Notes under the pieces: model-generated
The model's database searches: none
Told to the model about the DNA's origin: nothing
Seen by the model: only the letters and a program-made list of their open reading frames with translations
Translations under genes and position numbers: made by a program
Shown here: positions 1 through 8,517 of the stretch, piece by piece
Position numbering within the stretch: position 1 is the stretch's first letter
Layout of the letters: the number at the start of each line of letters is the position of its first letter
Source of the DNA: Rectinema subterraneum
Lineage (GTDB): Bacteria; Spirochaetota; Spirochaetia; Treponematales; Rectinemataceae
NCBI GenBank assembly: GCA_009768935.1
Contig: WESA01000027.1
Span: 1 to 38,319, forward strand
Length of the DNA stretch: 38,319 bases
Reading direction: 5' to 3'

Positions 1-239
1 TTCCTCGTCCAGGGAAAGGTTTCTTCTTCAAGGCGCTTCACCCACAGGCAGAAGCCGGTGCGATCCCAGTAGAGCACTTTCATCACTTTGTGGGTCTTTC
101 CGAGAAAGATGAAATAGTCACCTGAGAACACGCGGTCCGATTTCTTCTCGTTAGCAATCTGGGCGAGCCCATTGATCTGCTTGCGCATGTCGGTGACTCC
201 GGCCACGAGGTGAATCGCACGATCTTTCTTGAAATACAT
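1..239 (-). CDS. tnpB: IS66 family TnpB (Orf2) protein, partial at window edge
   Basis: The 79 visible codons read MYFKKDRAIHLVAGVTDMRK, then a segment with GDYFIFLGKTHKVMKVLYWD and TGFCLWVKRLEEETFPW. This is the characteristic TnpB/Orf2 accessory protein of IS66 elements (usual length about 115 aa), so the C-terminal third lies outside the window. The ATG at 237-239 is preceded by a GGAGCGAAGG ribosome site. I cannot read an upstream tnpA, and a strong hairpin sits 100 bp upstream, so the element may be a remnant; the part beyond the window decides this. Family assignment is from recognisable motifs; its exact biochemical role is poorly known even in intact elements. Confidence 0.85.
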   Translation of the reverse strand, partial: MYFKKDRAIHLVAGVTDMRKQINGLAQIANEKKSDRVFSGDYFIFLGKTHKVMKVLYWDRTGFCLWVKRLEEETFPWTR

Positions 240-340
240 CCTTCGCTCCTTTCAGGGAGCAAGGATACTCACTTTCTTAAGCCCTGGCGGACGGGGAGAA
301 ATTTGCGGTTACTTTAAATTCAATTCTAATCAGAAAATAA

Positions 341-385
341 AAACAGCCCGCCTGCCGCTTTTTTGGCGCGGCGGGCGGGCTGTTT
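341..385. terminator. Strong bidirectional terminator-like hairpin
   Basis: An 18-nt left arm (341-358) starting AAACAGCCCGCC pairs with 368-385 ending GGGCGGGCTGTTT, with one G-T wobble and a 9-nt T-rich loop. A-rich sequence on the left and a T-run on the right let it work in both directions. It lies between the IS66 fragment and the 3' end of the regulator gene and would end leftward transcription coming out of the polysaccharide operon. Confidence 0.75.
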
Positions 386-465
386 TCGATATTTATGCAG
401 AAACGCCCAGATGGAGTACTGCGCAGACATTTCTATTCTAATCTTGTGTCTGGATACATTCAGAC

Positions 466-1044
466 CTAGCTATCCTGTTCGGATAACGCGAGGATTTCAG
501 AAAATTCGACCGCGAGCGTTCCGGCGGGAAGCGCGGCGCTCTCAATCTCGCTGTCGCCGGTCATTACAATGACGAGCTTCTGGTCTGACGCAAAAGAAAA
601 ATGCCTCCCCTTGCGATCTTTCAGGAACGAAAGCCCGTTCTTTTCGCATGCATAATCGAACAAAAAATCGAGCTCATCAGGGCCGACAAGCTCGAGCGCT
701 GTATAGCCCTGCTCGGCGACAGCCCGGACAAACGCATCGATTCTCTTGCGGTACAGTGCCGCGTTATGCGATGCTCTCGAAAAATAATCGACAACCCTGC
801 GCGAAATCTCCTCTATGCCCTCCGCAGTCAGCGCATAGAGCATTTTTCGCTTGTTGAGATGTGACAGCTTGATCCATCCGCGTTCCACAAACCGCTTTAG
901 AAGCGCGTTCGTCATCCCGAGAGAAAGCCCCGAGGCCTGGGCCAGCTCGCGCTGGCTGAGAGCCCCCGAGGCTTCCTTCTGGGCGATTGAGGCATAAATC
1001 GCTTCGAGAAGCGAATATTCGGATTCGTGTAGAGTTGATTTCAT
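466..1044 (-). CDS. Winged-helix (MarR-like) regulator of the polysaccharide locus
   Basis: A 192-aa protein with an N-terminal winged helix-turn-helix (about residues 8-75). LSQRELAQASGLSLGMTNALLKR gives the helix-turn-helix and GWIKLSHLNKRKMLYALTAEG gives the wing. A C-terminal alpha/beta domain of about 100 residues (ELVGPDELDFLFDYACEKNG onward) has no motif I can name. Small MarR-type regulators at the ends of EPS operons are common, and this gene is last after manC-wzz-SLBB, so a role in regulating this locus is inferred from position. There is no clear ribosome site before the ATG; the upstream 87 bp hold two GGGGTCAGACCCC palindromes. It may be read through from the SLBB gene or initiated weakly on its own. 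Confidence 0.7.
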   Translation of the reverse strand: MKSTLHESEYSLLEAIYASIAQKEASGALSQRELAQASGLSLGMTNALLKRFVERGWIKLSHLNKRKMLYALTAEGIEEISRRVVDYFSRASHNAALYRKRIDAFVRAVAEQGYTALELVGPDELDFLFDYACEKNGLSFLKDRKGRHFSFASDQKLVIVMTGDSEIESAALPAGTLAVEFSEILALSEQDS

Positions 1045-1053
1045 GATTTTTTT

Positions 1054-1076
1054 AAAACGGGGTCTGACCCCGTTTT
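1054..1076. repeat. GGGGTCAGACCCC palindrome, copy E1
   Basis: AAAAC-GGGGTCTGACCCC-GTTTT is a perfect palindrome apart from its centre, directly upstream of the regulator start. It is one of six copies in the window (E1-E6). Such short palindromes resemble REP-type elements; whether this copy acts as a terminator, an operator or neither cannot be told from sequence. Confidence 0.8.
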
Positions 1077-1109
1077 TTAAATTTTTCTGTTCGGCTGTGA
1101 GAATTTTTA

Positions 1110-1133
1110 AAAAAGGGGGTCAGACCCCTTTTT
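1110..1133. repeat. GGGGTCAGACCCC palindrome, copy E2, terminator-like
   Basis: AAAAAGGGGGTCAGACCCC followed by five Ts overlaps the SLBB gene stop codon (1132-1134). A GC-rich stem with A/T tracts on both sides looks like a rho-independent terminator, so the dispersed element may double as the SLBB terminator. Confidence 0.75.
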
Positions 1134-4100
1134 ACAGTTTTAGTCCTGTCAAGTTCACTATGATAGCAACCAGCGAGAGCACTGTGCTCAAAATGGTCGA
1201 TATCCGCATCAGCTGGTAGGTGAAGGAATTCGATGCGGCTACGATATTGTCCTCGGGCTGAATCATGCGGTTTGCCTGATCGACTTTTTGCGATTTGGCA
1301 TCATATATAGTGATTTTCTGACCTGAATTCTTTTCAGTATCAAATCCACCTGCCAAGCCGATATAGTATGACCATTCGCGATCAGGGATGTACGGGTAGC
1401 GGCCTGGATATCGCACAGCGCCCGATACACTCACGAAGAATTGCCTAAAGGGCACGATGATAGTGTCGCCAGGTTGAAGCGCCACGTCTCCTGCTAGATC
1501 ATAGTCGTAAATAAAGCGAGCGAGGTTGACCTTTGTTCTGCTGCCATCGCTGCGAAGAAGATACGCATTCGACAAATCAGAGACCGCTGAAAACAGTTTC
1601 CGGTTTGCAAGTGCCGCTTGCGACACTGTTTCTCCGGGGAAGAAAGTGTATGGCGTCCGTTGGCTCGTCTCTGGCGTCGAACCAGTTGAACCAACCCCGA
1701 CAGCTCCCTCGAACCAGACAACAGGCAAGAGCTCCTGCATCGAAGGAACAGTAATCTCATCATAAAGCCGAAGTGGCATGTTTGGGTTTTTCGTATAGTC
1801 GAACTGTGCCTTTTCTCCAACCGGCGATGCATCGGAAAGATAGTGAACAATGGTAAGGCGCGAAAGGTTAGCCTTTTCTGTAAATCCGTCTGCATACCTT
1901 TCAACGAGCTCTTTGAGACCTTCTCCGGGAAGCAATTGATACGTGCCTGGCCGTTTTACTTCGCCTTGAATGGTAATGAGGTTTTTAAACGGCAAAATCC
2001 GTATTTCATCTCCAGGGCGCAGCAAAGGATCTTGAGACAAATCTCCGTAGCGATCCGCTTTGAAAAGGTCGTAGGTCTTTTCGATACCATCCTGATTCTT
2101 TACTGTCACATCTCGGATTGATGAATAGCGAGTGAGGAAGGGCTGGATGACATCTCGAAGCCTCGTCAACCCTGTAATAGTGACCCAGCTCGATTTGGTC
2201 ACTTCTCCAGTCACAAAGACAGACATCGATCCGAAAGGTATGACAATCCTGTCTTCAGGCTGGAGTTCAAAATCATAGCGCAGGTCATTTGCATACAACA
2301 GGCGTTCCAGGTCAATATAATTTTGGTCCTGATTCCCTTTTCGAATGATGAAGGCATGGGCAAGATCTGCTGAGGATAAGATTTTATCTTTCATTGGTCT
2401 TAGAAGAGATGAGATGCTCAAGCCTTTTCTGAAAGGTGCCCTGATTATTGCGTACGTCGCTTGAACGGCATTTTGATTTGAGCTTGAAAGGGTTTGATTT
2501 GCACTTGAAAGACTTTGGTCTTTACTTGTAGTAGTCTGATCCGTGCCTGAAACAGTCTGATCTGTAGTTGAAAGGGTTGGATTTTTATTTGAGAGAGTCT
2601 GATTATTGCTTGAGAGAGTTTGGGCTGTGTTTGCGCCTGAAAGAGCGAGCTGGTCACCAGCAACAGCGCCTTCTATATAGACGATCGGTAGGTACTCTTC
2701 CCGGCTCGGTATCCGCACACGATCCCCATCCATAAGCTCTGGCAGACCCTTCCCCCCTAGATCAAACACCACACTCTCGCTCTCTGGCTTCTGGCTCGTC
2801 GCCTTCCGCGTCAGCACCACAAGATCCGTCTTCCCGCTCTCCAATGCCCCATCCCCATAGTAGCTCACCAGCTCCTTCACCCCTTCGCCTGGCAATAGCT
2901 GGTAGCGGCCGGGTCTCCGCACCTCCCCTTCGATACTCACGATGCGCACAGCCTTGCTGACTTCCACCACATCCCCAGGCCGCAACAGTGGATTCTGGCT
3001 TAAGTCCCCAAACCGATCAGCCTTAAAGAGGTCGTAGCTCACTACCTTCCCGTCACTGCTCGTCACCGTAATGTCGCGCTGCGACGACAGCGCCGTCAGA
3101 TTCCCCTTCACCGCGTCCGCAAGCCGCATCCCGGCAAACACTTCCGTCACGCTCGAGGCTTTCACTTCCCCTTTTACATACACCGACGCGTACCCGTACG
3201 GAATCACCACCCGGTCGCCCGCTTCGAGCACGACATCTATATCCGCTCTATAGTTGTACAGCACCTGTTCCAGATCGATCCCTATCCGCTGGCTGCCCCG
3301 CATGAGGTACGCATGCGCCAGATCCGCCTTGCTCGACAGCTGCAGCTGTATCGGCTTTATTACCTGCGAAAGTCGCTGCCCTTGCCGGTATACCACCCGC
3401 ACAAGCCCATACGCATCCTTCTGGCTCGTACTCCCTGCCTGCGCTACTGCCGCCTGAGTAGTCGTCCCGGTAGTGCCTGCAGTCCCTTGCCCGGCTCCAC
3501 TCTGACTTGCCGTACCCTGCGCCACAGACGTACCACCTGTCCCTGCCTGGCTGACCGCACTCTCCGAAATAAGCACTGTTCCCGCCTGCACCGCTCCTTC
3601 CACGTACACGACCGGCAGGTACTCTTCACGTGAGGGGAGCCTCAGGCTGTCCCCATCGGTGAGCACGGGCAGCGCGCCCCCTGAGAGGTCAAACACTATG
3701 CTCTCGCTCGCAGGCTTCTCTGCGGTCGCTTTCCGGGTCAGAATGATGCTGTCCGCCTTTGCGCTCGAAAGGGCCCCGTCGCCATAGTACTCGACGAGCT
3801 CCTTCACCCCTTCACCCGACAGAAGCTGATAGCTTCCCGGCCGCCTGACTTCCCCCTCGACCTTCACGATCCGCTCGGCCTTCTTGACCTCAATCACATC
3901 TCCAGGCCGCAGCAAGGGATTCTGGCTTAAGTCCCCAAACCGATCAGCCTTAAAGAGGTCGTAGCTCGTCACCTTCCCGTCACTGCTCGTCATCGTAATG
4001 TCCCGCTGCGACGACAGCACCGTCAGATTCCCCTTCACCGCATCCGAAAGCCGCATCCCGGCAAACACTTCCGTCACGCTCGAGGCTTTCACTTCCCCTT

Positions 4101-5547
4101 TTACATACACCGACGCGTACCCGTACGGAATCACCACCCGGTCGCCCGCTTCGAGCACGACATCTATATCCGCTCTATAGTTGTACAGCACCTGTTCCAG
4201 ATCGATCCCTATCCGCTGGCTGCCCCGAATGAGGTACGCATGCGCCAGATCCGCCTTGCTCGACAGCTGCAGCTGTATCGGCTTTATTACCTGCGAAAGT
4301 CGCTGCCCTTGCCGGTATACCACCCGCACAAGCCCATACGCATCCTTCTGGCTCGTACTCCCTGCCTGCGCTACTGCCGCCTGAGTAGTCGTCCCGGTAG
4401 TGCCTGCAGTCCCTTGCCCGGCTCCACTCTGACTTGCCGTACCCTGCGCCACAGACGTACCACCTGTCCCTGCCTGGCTGACCGCACTCTCCGAAATAAG
4501 CACTGTTCCCGCCTGCACCGCTCCTTCCACATACACGACCGGCAGGTACTCTTCTCGACTTACCACGCGGACAGTGTCGCCATCAACAAGCGCAGGAAGG
4601 CTCGAACCGATCAAATCAAAGACAATGCTTTCGCTCGCAGGCTTTTCGGCGCTCGCTTTATGGGTGAGCACTATTGTATCAGTTTTTGCGCTGACCAAGG
4701 TTCCGTCGCCATACACACGCACAAGTTCTCCGACGCCCTCACCCGGCAACAGCTGGTAGATTCCAGGCCTGCGCACTTGACCTTCCAGCAGGATGATGCG
4801 ATCTGCTTTCTTGACTTCGATGACATCGCCGGGCCGCAATAGCGGATCCTGGCTTGGGTCCCCAAACCGATCGGCTTTGAAGAGGTCGTATGCCTTTGAT
4901 GCCCCATCCCGGCCGCGCACAATCACATCCCGCAGCGAGGCGTAGGGCGTCGCAAGCCCCTTGACCGCTTCCGAAAGCCGTGTAAGCCCCCATGCAGTGA
5001 ATATCTGGCTGCTGAGGACTTCGCCGCGAATATTCACCGAAAACAGCCCCGTCGACACAATGACAAGCGACGGGTTCGAGCTCGGGTACGACGCAATCAC
5101 TTTCTTTTCAAGCATCTCCTTGAGCGCGCGGAAGGTCATTCCGCTCGTCTGGATTCTGCCCAGAAAGCCTGCATTGATCGATCCATCTCCTTCGACCAGA
5201 AGCGAAATGGTATCCTGCTGCGTCGCACGAAGATACGAAAGTGCGTATACATCGCCTGGCGTCACCGGGTATTCGGGAGTCGACATCGCGAGCATGGCTC
5301 GCACCTGCGATTCAGGCACGGTCACGGAGAGGCTTGTTTTCTGAGATGTGGAACTCGAGGCGCCCGCAGCCTGCAGCAGTTGGGTGGTATCAATGCCCTG
5401 TGTGGATTGGCCGCCCAGCGCCGACTGGGAGGTGGTCGAGCCTGTCGACGTTGTACCTGTTGACGTCGTGCCTGAAGGAAGCGTGAACTGCCCCCAGGCC
5501 GAAACCGCAACCGCAAGCGCCATTATCAGAATGAGGAATTTTTTCAT
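1132..5547 (-). CDS. Giant multi-SLBB polysaccharide export protein
   Basis: A 1471-aa Wza-related export protein; ordinary Wza proteins have about 380 aa. It begins with a Sec signal peptide (residues 1-20, ending SAWG) without a lipobox Cys. A Poly_export domain follows (about 75-175; TPGDVY, VEGDGSINAGFLGRIQTSGMT). Four large modules come next, each with YDLFKADRFGD, NPLLRPGDVIEV and GEVRRPGxYQLLPGEGVKELV, plus a fifth, terminal SLBB-like unit (SGAVRYPGRYPYIP). Linkers are low-complexity (Gly/Thr/Ser/Gln). The last 30 residues form a hydrophobic helix that could be membrane-spanning, as in Wza. The ATG at 5547 was chosen because AGGAG precedes it, the signal peptide starts there, and it overlaps the wzz stop (TGATG), implying coupling. 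Likely role: outer-membrane or periplasmic conduit for the polymer, working with Wzz. Confidence 0.85.
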   Translation of the reverse strand: MKKFLILIMALAVAVSAWGQFTLPSGTTSTGTTSTGSTTSQSALGGQSTQGIDTTQLLQAAGASSSTSQKTSLSVTVPESQVRAMLAMSTPEYPVTPGDVYALSYLRATQQDTISLLVEGDGSINAGFLGRIQTSGMTFRALKEMLEKKVIASYPSSNPSLVIVSTGLFSVNIRGEVLSSQIFTAWGLTRLSEAVKGLATPYASLRDVIVRGRDGASKAYDLFKADRFGDPSQDPLLRPGDVIEVKKADRIILLEGQVRRPGIYQLLPGEGVGELVRVYGDGTLVSAKTDTIVLTHKASAEKPASESIVFDLIGSSLPALVDGDTVRVVSREEYLPVVYVEGAVQAGTVLISESAVSQAGTGGTSVAQGTASQSGAGQGTAGTTGTTTQAAVAQAGSTSQKDAYGLVRVVYRQGQRLSQVIKPIQLQLSSKADLAHAYLIRGSQRIGIDLEQVLYNYRADIDVVLEAGDRVVIPYGYASVYVKGEVKASSVTEVFAGMRLSDAVKGNLTVLSSQRDITMTSSDGKVTSYDLFKADRFGDLSQNPLLRPGDVIEVKKAERIVKVEGEVRRPGSYQLLSGEGVKELVEYYGDGALSSAKADSIILTRKATAEKPASESIVFDLSGGALPVLTDGDSLRLPSREEYLPVVYVEGAVQAGTVLISESAVSQAGTGGTSVAQGTASQSGAGQGTAGTTGTTTQAAVAQAGSTSQKDAYGLVRVVYRQGQRLSQVIKPIQLQLSSKADLAHAYLMRGSQRIGIDLEQVLYNYRADIDVVLEAGDRVVIPYGYASVYVKGEVKASSVTEVFAGMRLADAVKGNLTALSSQRDITVTSSDGKVVSYDLFKADRFGDLSQNPLLRPGDVVEVSKAVRIVSIEGEVRRPGRYQLLPGEGVKELVSYYGDGALESGKTDLVVLTRKATSQKPESESVVFDLGGKGLPELMDGDRVRIPSREEYLPIVYIEGAVAGDQLALSGANTAQTLSSNNQTLSNKNPTLSTTDQTVSGTDQTTTSKDQSLSSANQTLSSSNQNAVQATYAIIRAPFRKGLSISSLLRPMKDKILSSADLAHAFIIRKGNQDQNYIDLERLLYANDLRYDFELQPEDRIVIPFGSMSVFVTGEVTKSSWVTITGLTRLRDVIQPFLTRYSSIRDVTVKNQDGIEKTYDLFKADRYGDLSQDPLLRPGDEIRILPFKNLITIQGEVKRPGTYQLLPGEGLKELVERYADGFTEKANLSRLTIVHYLSDASPVGEKAQFDYTKNPNMPLRLYDEITVPSMQELLPVVWFEGAVGVGSTGSTPETSQRTPYTFFPGETVSQAALANRKLFSAVSDLSNAYLLRSDGSRTKVNLARFIYDYDLAGDVALQPGDTIIVPFRQFFVSVSGAVRYPGRYPYIPDREWSYYIGLAGGFDTEKNSGQKITIYDAKSQKVDQANRMIQPEDNIVAASNSFTYQLMRISTILSTVLSLVAIIVNLTGLKL
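2476..2622 (-). repeat. 21-bp tandem repeat (seven units) inside the SLBB gene
   Basis: Seven degenerate 21-bp units encode heptapeptides of the type QTLSSNN, QTLSNKN, PTLSTTD, QTVSGTD, QTTTSKD, QSLSSAN and QTLSSSN, in the linker between the third and fourth SLBB modules. The period is a whole number of codons, so unit gain or loss would keep the reading frame and only change linker length. Confidence 0.9.
2990..4554 (-). repeat. Near-identical intragenic duplication, 927-bp period
   Basis: About 640 bp at 2990-3627 recur at 3917-4554 with only scattered substitutions, at a constant offset of 927 bp (309 codons). Some sub-blocks, such as 3254-3457 and 4181-4384, translate identically on either strand. 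The copies cover residues of roughly 640-852 and 331-543: an SLBB unit, the Ala/Gly/Thr/Gln-rich linker and the start of the next module. Such identity within a gene points to recent duplication or ongoing gene conversion. Confidence 0.9.
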
Positions 5548-6857
5548 CACATACTCTCCTTTCCGGAGCTGATCGCTTTGAACCTCGCCACCGTCTCGGG
5601 GTCCTTGCGGATTTTGTCGATCGATTCGGCGATGAAGGCGACGAGAATCGCAAGGAAAAAGGCCGCCAAGGTGGCGACTATGCATATCATACCGCGCGAC
5701 GGGCCGGATTTCTTGTCCGGCACTTCGGCCATTTCGAGGATTTGGAACACGGGCTCCTGGCCGGAGGCGTTGAGTTTTGCGAGTTCGTACTGCTGGGTGA
5801 GCATTTTGAATACTTCGGTCTGCACGGCGAGGTCGCGCTGCAGACGCGCATACTCGAAGGCGATTGTCGGCAATTCCTTCTGGCTGGGCATGACGCGCGA
5901 GCCTGAGCCGACTCCGGTTTCGATTTCCTTAATTTTGGCCAGGATGCCATCGCGCTCGTTCTTGAGCTGGGTCATGACCGGGTCGTTGATGTTTGAAATT
6001 TTCTGGTAGTTCGCGATTTCCATTTCCTTCATGATGAGCTCGCTGCGCAGGCGTGCGAGGATGGTGATCTGTTCGGTGGCAAGCGCCTCGACCTGGATGA
6101 CGCCGTATTTGTTCTGGAAGGCTTTCACCTGGGCTTCGAGATTCTTAACTGCGGTATCGACTTCGGCAAGTTTTTTCTCGAGGAGGGCTTTCTGTTCGAG
6201 TGCCTTGTTGCCGCCAAGCACCGCGAAACGCTCGGACAGGAGGCGCACGACTTCATCCACAACCTCTTTTGCAAAAGCGGGGTCGATATCCGTGTATGAA
6301 ACAACAAAGAGATTCGTTTTGGCATCGAGCTTTGCGGAGAGATTTTTCTTTATCGATTCGCGGATGTCTGAAATCAAAGGGGGCTTCTCATCTTTCGTTT
6401 TTGGCTTGCGGGCTTTGTTTCGTTCTGCAAAATTGAATTTCGCATTCAGGGCATCGAGTGTGGAGTTGCTGGTGGCAAGGACTTCCGCGAGGGCGCCGTT
6501 CGTGTTGCCTGCAGAGGCATTCAAGCCTGCAAGACTCGCAAGTCCTGACGACGAAAGCGCGGCCGCAAGGCTGCTCGAACTGCTTGTCTGGATGAGCATG
6601 GTAGCCTTGGCTGTATACACATTCGGCAGATAGCTCTTTTCAGGAGGCAACATGAGCGAGCCTATCGCATAGGCGAGGACGCCGATGACTGCAGTCACGG
6701 TGATGCCAACAATGAGCCATTTGCGCTTCCAGAGGACAGCCGCGAGGTCGACAAGGCTGATTTCGTCGTCGTCTTCGGGGCTCTGGAGGGACGGGGCGGG
6801 CTGGGCGGCGGGCGCCCTATTCATTGCATTGTCCATGCATTCGTTCTGTTCGGTCAT
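5547..6857 (-). CDS. wzz: Wzz-family polysaccharide co-polymerase
   Basis: A 436-aa inner-membrane protein of the Wzz/GumC type. It has a short cytoplasmic N-terminus (EISLVDLAAVLWKRKW), a first membrane helix at about 46-69, a long periplasmic region rich in coiled coil (LEKKLAEVDTAVKNLEAQVK), and a second membrane helix at about 389-411. It lacks the C-terminal tyrosine-kinase domain of BY-kinase fusions. The ATG at 6857 was preferred over the one at 6869 because GAGAGG lies just upstream. Its stop overlaps the SLBB start (TGATG), so the two are probably translationally coupled. Expected job: setting chain length and linking the polymerase to the outer-membrane exporter. Confidence 0.88.
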   Translation of the reverse strand: MTEQNECMDNAMNRAPAAQPAPSLQSPEDDDEISLVDLAAVLWKRKWLIVGITVTAVIGVLAYAIGSLMLPPEKSYLPNVYTAKATMLIQTSSSSSLAAALSSSGLASLAGLNASAGNTNGALAEVLATSNSTLDALNAKFNFAERNKARKPKTKDEKPPLISDIRESIKKNLSAKLDAKTNLFVVSYTDIDPAFAKEVVDEVVRLLSERFAVLGGNKALEQKALLEKKLAEVDTAVKNLEAQVKAFQNKYGVIQVEALATEQITILARLRSELIMKEMEIANYQKISNINDPVMTQLKNERDGILAKIKEIETGVGSGSRVMPSQKELPTIAFEYARLQRDLAVQTEVFKMLTQQYELAKLNASGQEPVFQILEMAEVPDKKSGPSRGMICIVATLAAFFLAILVAFIAESIDKIRKDPETVARFKAISSGKESM

Positions 6858-6949
6858 AATTCCTCTCATACTACTTGTTTCTGAAATAAAGGTGCGACAC
6901 TGGTGCCATGCTGTTCCAGGAGCATGGTATCAGAGTTTGGGATTGATTT

Positions 6950-7025
6950 ACAGGATGGGGAATGATGCACATGATGGTTTTTGACAGGATGAACGGGATG
7001 ATTCTCGACAGGATGAACGGGATGA
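6950..7025. repeat. Dispersed ACAGGATG-type repeat, partial copy R1
   Basis: Units such as TTGACAGGATGAACGGGATG and TCGACAGGATGAACGGGATG lie in the 217-bp gap between manC and wzz. This copy has only forward-oriented units and lacks the AT-rich core and opposite arm of the full copies. I see no gene or clear promoter in the rest of 6858-7074. Confidence 0.8.
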
Positions 7026-7074
7026 GGAGCGTTGGGGGCAGGGAACTGGAAACATCATGAGCATCCTGACAAGG

Positions 7075-8265
7075 CTATTCTTTGTGCTGCTGGCTGACGA
7101 AAGGATAGAGCTTTTTGAGCTCTTCGACTTTATTTTTGGGGCAGACGAGGGTGGCGTCTGGGGTGTGGACGACGACGATGTCCTTGCAGCCGAGAAAGGC
7201 GATGAGGTGCGAGGGGTCGGTGGTGACGGCGAGGTTGCCGGTACTTTCGACGAAGAGGGTTTCGGGTCGGTCCTGGGCGGTTGGTGTGCCCTCGGCGTGC
7301 CGGGGGCTGCGCGCCGCGGCGAGCATGGCGCCGTTGCCCTGCGGATCGGGGTCCGCGAGGGAGCCGTAGGCGTTCCATGAGCCTATGTCCTTCCACTCGA
7401 GGTCGAGGGGGACGCAGGCGATGGTGACGTCGGAGTCCTGGGATGCGGGTTCCATGATACCGTAGTCGACGGATTTTTTGGTGATGGTCGGGTAGATATC
7501 GCGCATGAGGGCAGCTTGCTCCTCGGAGCTTTCCGCGCGGGCAATGCGCTCGATGGCTTCGGCGATTGCGGGCTCGTACTTCGCGAGGAGCTCGAGGAGC
7601 CGCGAGGCTTTGAAGACGAACATGCCGGAGTTCCAGAGGTAGTGCGCGGGGCCTTCGGCGACAAAGCGCTCGGCGGTGGCCAGGTCGGGTTTTTCGCGGA
7701 AGCGGCGTACGCGGCGGATGGCTGCATTCGCGCCCGCTTCTTCGGCGGCCATTTGCAAAAAGGGGTCAGACCCCCGTTTGCGTAGCTGCTCGCCCAACTC
7801 GAGGTATCCATATCCAGTCGCCGCGAACGTGGGCGCGACGCCGAAGGTCATGAGGGTGTCTGGGTGCGCCTCAGCCGTTGCGAACGCGGCGCGCAGGGCT
7901 TCGCGAAAGCGCTCGACCGGCTCGATGACGTGGTCGGAAGTGAGGAAGGCGACGGCTGCGTCGGGGGCTTCCTTGCGCACAAGGGCGCAGGAAAGGGCGA
8001 TCGCGGCGAGCGTATCGCGGCCTTCGGGCTCGCCGATGTAGCGCCCGATGGCGGGGATTTTTGTCCTTACCACTGTCTCGTAGCGCGCGCCGCCGCAGGC
8101 CCAGCGACGCTCCGGGGGGATTACGCCTTCGAGACGCTCGAATGCGGCCTCAAGGAGGCTCTTGCCTTTGAGCACAGGAATGAGCTGTTTCGGCATGGAT
8201 TCGCGCGAAAGCGGCCAGAGGCGAACGCCTGAGCCGCCGGCGAGGATGACGGCATAGCGGGACAT
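7075..8265 (-). CDS. manC: Mannose-1-phosphate guanylyltransferase (ManC/CpsB)
   Basis: A 396-aa enzyme that makes GDP-mannose from mannose-1-phosphate and GTP in the cytoplasm. The N-terminal signature GGSGVRLWPLSRESMPKQL is diagnostic; FREKPD, NSGMFVFKA and DIGSWNAYGSL are conserved nucleotidyltransferase blocks. It is the short form without the C-terminal phosphomannose isomerase domain, so ManA and ManB must be elsewhere. AGGAG lies 5 nt before the ATG. GDP-mannose is the substrate of Gmd encoded at 22330-23415. Oddity: residues RGSDPFLQ come from an in-frame GGGGTCAGACCCC palindrome (7755-7781) lying in a stretch, between YGYLELGEQ and RVRRFREKP, that looks like an extended surface loop. 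Confidence 0.93.
   Translation of the reverse strand: MSRYAVILAGGSGVRLWPLSRESMPKQLIPVLKGKSLLEAAFERLEGVIPPERRWACGGARYETVVRTKIPAIGRYIGEPEGRDTLAAIALSCALVRKEAPDAAVAFLTSDHVIEPVERFREALRAAFATAEAHPDTLMTFGVAPTFAATGYGYLELGEQLRKRGSDPFLQMAAEEAGANAAIRRVRRFREKPDLATAERFVAEGPAHYLWNSGMFVFKASRLLELLAKYEPAIAEAIERIARAESSEEQAALMRDIYPTITKKSVDYGIMEPASQDSDVTIACVPLDLEWKDIGSWNAYGSLADPDPQGNGAMLAAARSPRHAEGTPTAQDRPETLFVESTGNLAVTTDPSHLIAFLGCKDIVVVHTPDATLVCPKNKVEELKKLYPFVSQQHKE
7755..7781. repeat. GGGGTCAGACCCC palindrome, copy E3, inside manC
   Basis: GCAAA at one end and TTTGC at the other flank AGGGGTCAGACCCCC, giving a 27-bp near-perfect palindrome. It lies wholly within the manC reading frame and is translated as LRKRGSDPFLQ without breaking the frame. 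Confidence 0.85.
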
Positions 8266-8280
8266 GGATGCTCCTAGGAA

Positions 8281-8517
8281 TGATGAACTGGATAATGTGT
8301 TGACAGGATGTACATGATACTCGACAGGATGTACATGATACTTGACAGGATGTCAGGATTTTTCAGGATGAACGGGATGAATATAATTTAATGTAAAATA
8401 AATAAATACCAAAAAACCATCCCGTCCATCATTCGTCATCATGTGTATCCTGTCGGGTATCCTGTTCATGCTGTCTGTCTTTCGTAATCATGTGTATCCT
8501 GTCCAATATCCCGTGCA
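8281..8517. repeat. Full-size dispersed repeat element R2
   Basis: It starts with GATAATGTGTTGACAGGATG (8291-8310). Several forward units of the ACAGGATGTACATGATACT type follow, then an AT-rich core (TATAATTTAATGTAAAATAA) and units in inverted orientation (GTATCCTGTCGGGTATCCTG). The two arms can form a long imperfect hairpin. The right arm runs into the stop codon of the ATPase gene at 8518. No ORF is supported in this gap. Confidence 0.85.

Noticed and set aside
3254..4842. Plus-strand open frames inside the SLBB gene that recur twice
   Set aside because: They are mirror frames of the duplicated SLBB block; their repetition reflects the DNA duplication, not paralogous genes.
5548..5685. N-terminal extension of the SLBB protein by 46 residues
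   Set aside because: The extension lies within wzz in another frame; the ATG at 5547 has a ribosome site and begins a signal peptide.
8290..8517. CRISPR-like direct repeats in the intergenic repeats
   Set aside because: Units are degenerate, adjoin without unique spacers of constant size, occur in both orientations, and there are no cas genes.
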